Assembly: GCA_020796225.1 (NCBI GenBank)
Contig: CM036767.1
Span: 13,606,927-13,670,926, forward strand
Length of the DNA stretch: 64,000 bases
Direction: 5' to 3'
Source of the DNA: Arion vulgaris
Lineage: Eukaryota > Mollusca > Gastropoda > Stylommatophora > Arionidae
Shown here: piece by piece, positions 62,945-64,000 of the stretch
How positions within the stretch are numbered: the stretch's first letter is position 1
Layout: each line of letters starts with the position of its first letter
Program-made: the position numbers and the translations under genes
Notes under the pieces: generated by a model
What the model was told of the DNA's origin: nothing
The model's database searches: none
The model's input: the letters and a program-made list of their open reading frames with translations, nothing else

Positions 62945-63396
62945 CAGTGGCGGCTCGTGCTCCTATTTATTGGTGGTAAAAAGGTAAAGGAACCCTTTCA
63001 TACCTCGTGGTATATGGGGCAATACAGTGTTAGGCCTGTATTTTTCATTGACCGTCGGCACACGATGGGTGATGTGGTCAGCATCACGCCGGCCGCCTTT
63101 ACTTTCCCAGAGCCTGTCTGGTACCCAGTTAAGGCTGGGTCGACCTGAGAGCCGTCGCGGTCGGGAAAAATTCCCGCACTGCGGGAGTTGAACCGGACCA
63201 CCAGCCTTGAGAAGCGAGTTCACTAACAACTACGCTACCGCGGCTCTCTATTTATTGGTGGGGCCAGACATAAATTTTCGGAAAAATCATGGTTTTAGGT
63301 TCGGTTATATTTTAATTTAGAAAATAATAAATACACGTTAGACATTATTTTTGGTGAGACCCGGCCTCACTGGCCCTTAATGACGAGCCGCCACTG
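62945..63396 (+). mobile_element. MITE-C interrupted by SINE-D
   Basis: CAGTGGCGGCTCGTGCTCCT start and ACGAGCCGCCACTG end. The middle is split by the SINE at 62977-63247. Lies in a TA-rich region, and the outer duplication is imperfect. Confidence 0.9.
62977..63247 (-). mobile_element. SINE-D, complete, inserted in MITE-C
   Basis: Minus strand: GAGCCGCGGTAGCGTAGTTG head, B-box region CCGGTTCAACTCCCGC, GCCGACGGTCAATGAAAAAT and GGTATGAAAGGGTTCC end. The target CTATTTATTGGTGG is duplicated at 62963-62976 and 63248-63261. Confidence 0.94.
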
Positions 63397-64000
63397 TCTA
63401 TATATATATATATATATTTATATATTTGTAGACATATGTATAAAGACACACACACACACACACACTGACATATATGTATCTACATACAGGACCTTGCGGT
63501 ATATTTTCTCAATATGATGCAAGTTTTCGAAATGCCGCCACTTAAATTGTTTTTCTTTAAAAATAACCTTCAATTGTGATTTTCATTTTGCTGCTTATGC
63601 CGTCCCCTTACGGTGTCGACTGATGCGACTGCCTCTCTGTATCATAGCAGGGCACGGCGCTGTCTACATATACATACACATACATATGTATATTTGTACG
63701 AACGCCTACTCTTTCTCTCTCTCTCTCATCTCTCTAGCCAGTGAATCCTTTGACGCATAAGACAACAACAAATGCATACCATTCTTCTGTGTTGTTGTCA
63801 GTCTTCTGTACTGTGTTCTAGCTGTGATTAATTTCTTTCAATTCCTGGCTCTACTGTTTTCCTTCTTGTCGTTTTGAGCCTCTTACGTTTTCTTTTACTA
63901 TTCGGTGTCTATCTCAACGCAGTTTTCATGCAGAGTTCCGTGCCTAACACTCACACACATCCAGCCACACACACACCACACACCCCACACCCACAAATGC
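63397..64000. other. unassigned stretch with TA and CA microsatellites
   Basis: TA run at 63401-63425, CA run at about 63448-63464 and a CA-rich end after 63950. No gene seen. Confidence 0.4.

Noticed and set aside
32507..64000. Downstream ChAT exons
   Set aside because: I looked for choline/carnitine acyltransferase motifs in the translated frames and recognised none. They may lie beyond the window.

Overview
The window looks like repeat-rich, intron-dominated animal DNA. The evidence is an unmistakable animal neurotransmitter transporter gene, many tRNA-derived SINEs with tandem-site duplications, 5'-truncated LINE tails, hAT- and mariner-type MITEs, and long minisatellites. A lophotrochozoan, most plausibly a mollusc, is my inference from this repeat style. 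The species cannot be fixed from the sequence alone.

Only one intact protein-coding gene is supported. It is a single-exon vesicular acetylcholine transporter (VAChT, SLC18A3 / UNC-17 type) at 30749-32506 on the + strand, 585 codons, with the key membrane charges of the family in place. In animals VAChT normally lies inside the first intron of the choline acetyltransferase gene (the cholinergic locus) and shares its first exon. Upstream on the same strand, 24117-24258 holds a compact promoter/first-exon candidate: a GC box, a CCAAT box, a CACGTG E-box, several ATGs and a strong GTAAGT donor. A splice acceptor candidate ends 14 bases before the VAChT start. I propose this as the shared cholinergic first exon. 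I saw no later ChAT exon in the window.

Layout: 1-24 kb is nested SINEs, LINE tails and MITEs, with a 0.7-kb GAT array (12.2-12.9 kb), an 18-bp array (17.0-17.8 kb) and a 32-bp array (20.0-21.3 kb). 24.1-24.26 kb is the promoter/exon candidate. 24.4-30.7 kb is the putative intron, filled by minisatellites and LINE/SINE pieces. 30.7-32.5 kb is VAChT. 32.6-34.9 kb is three further minisatellites. 36.9-38.95 kb is a 2-kb satellite of 20-bp units. 39-64 kb is again nested mobile elements, including a 674-bp tandem duplication of a reverse-transcriptase fragment and two inverted mariner-like MITEs.

Repeat families are given working letters: SINE-A, B, D, E, F, I, J, L and U; hAT MITEs C, H and K; TA-type MITEs R and T; and a long-inverted-repeat element S. 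They are my groupings, made by comparing copies inside the window. Several have intact target-site duplications, which gives a relative insertion order (E into F, LINE into F, D into C, LINE into H, A into LINE). A recurring theme is that minisatellites grow out of pieces of mobile elements.
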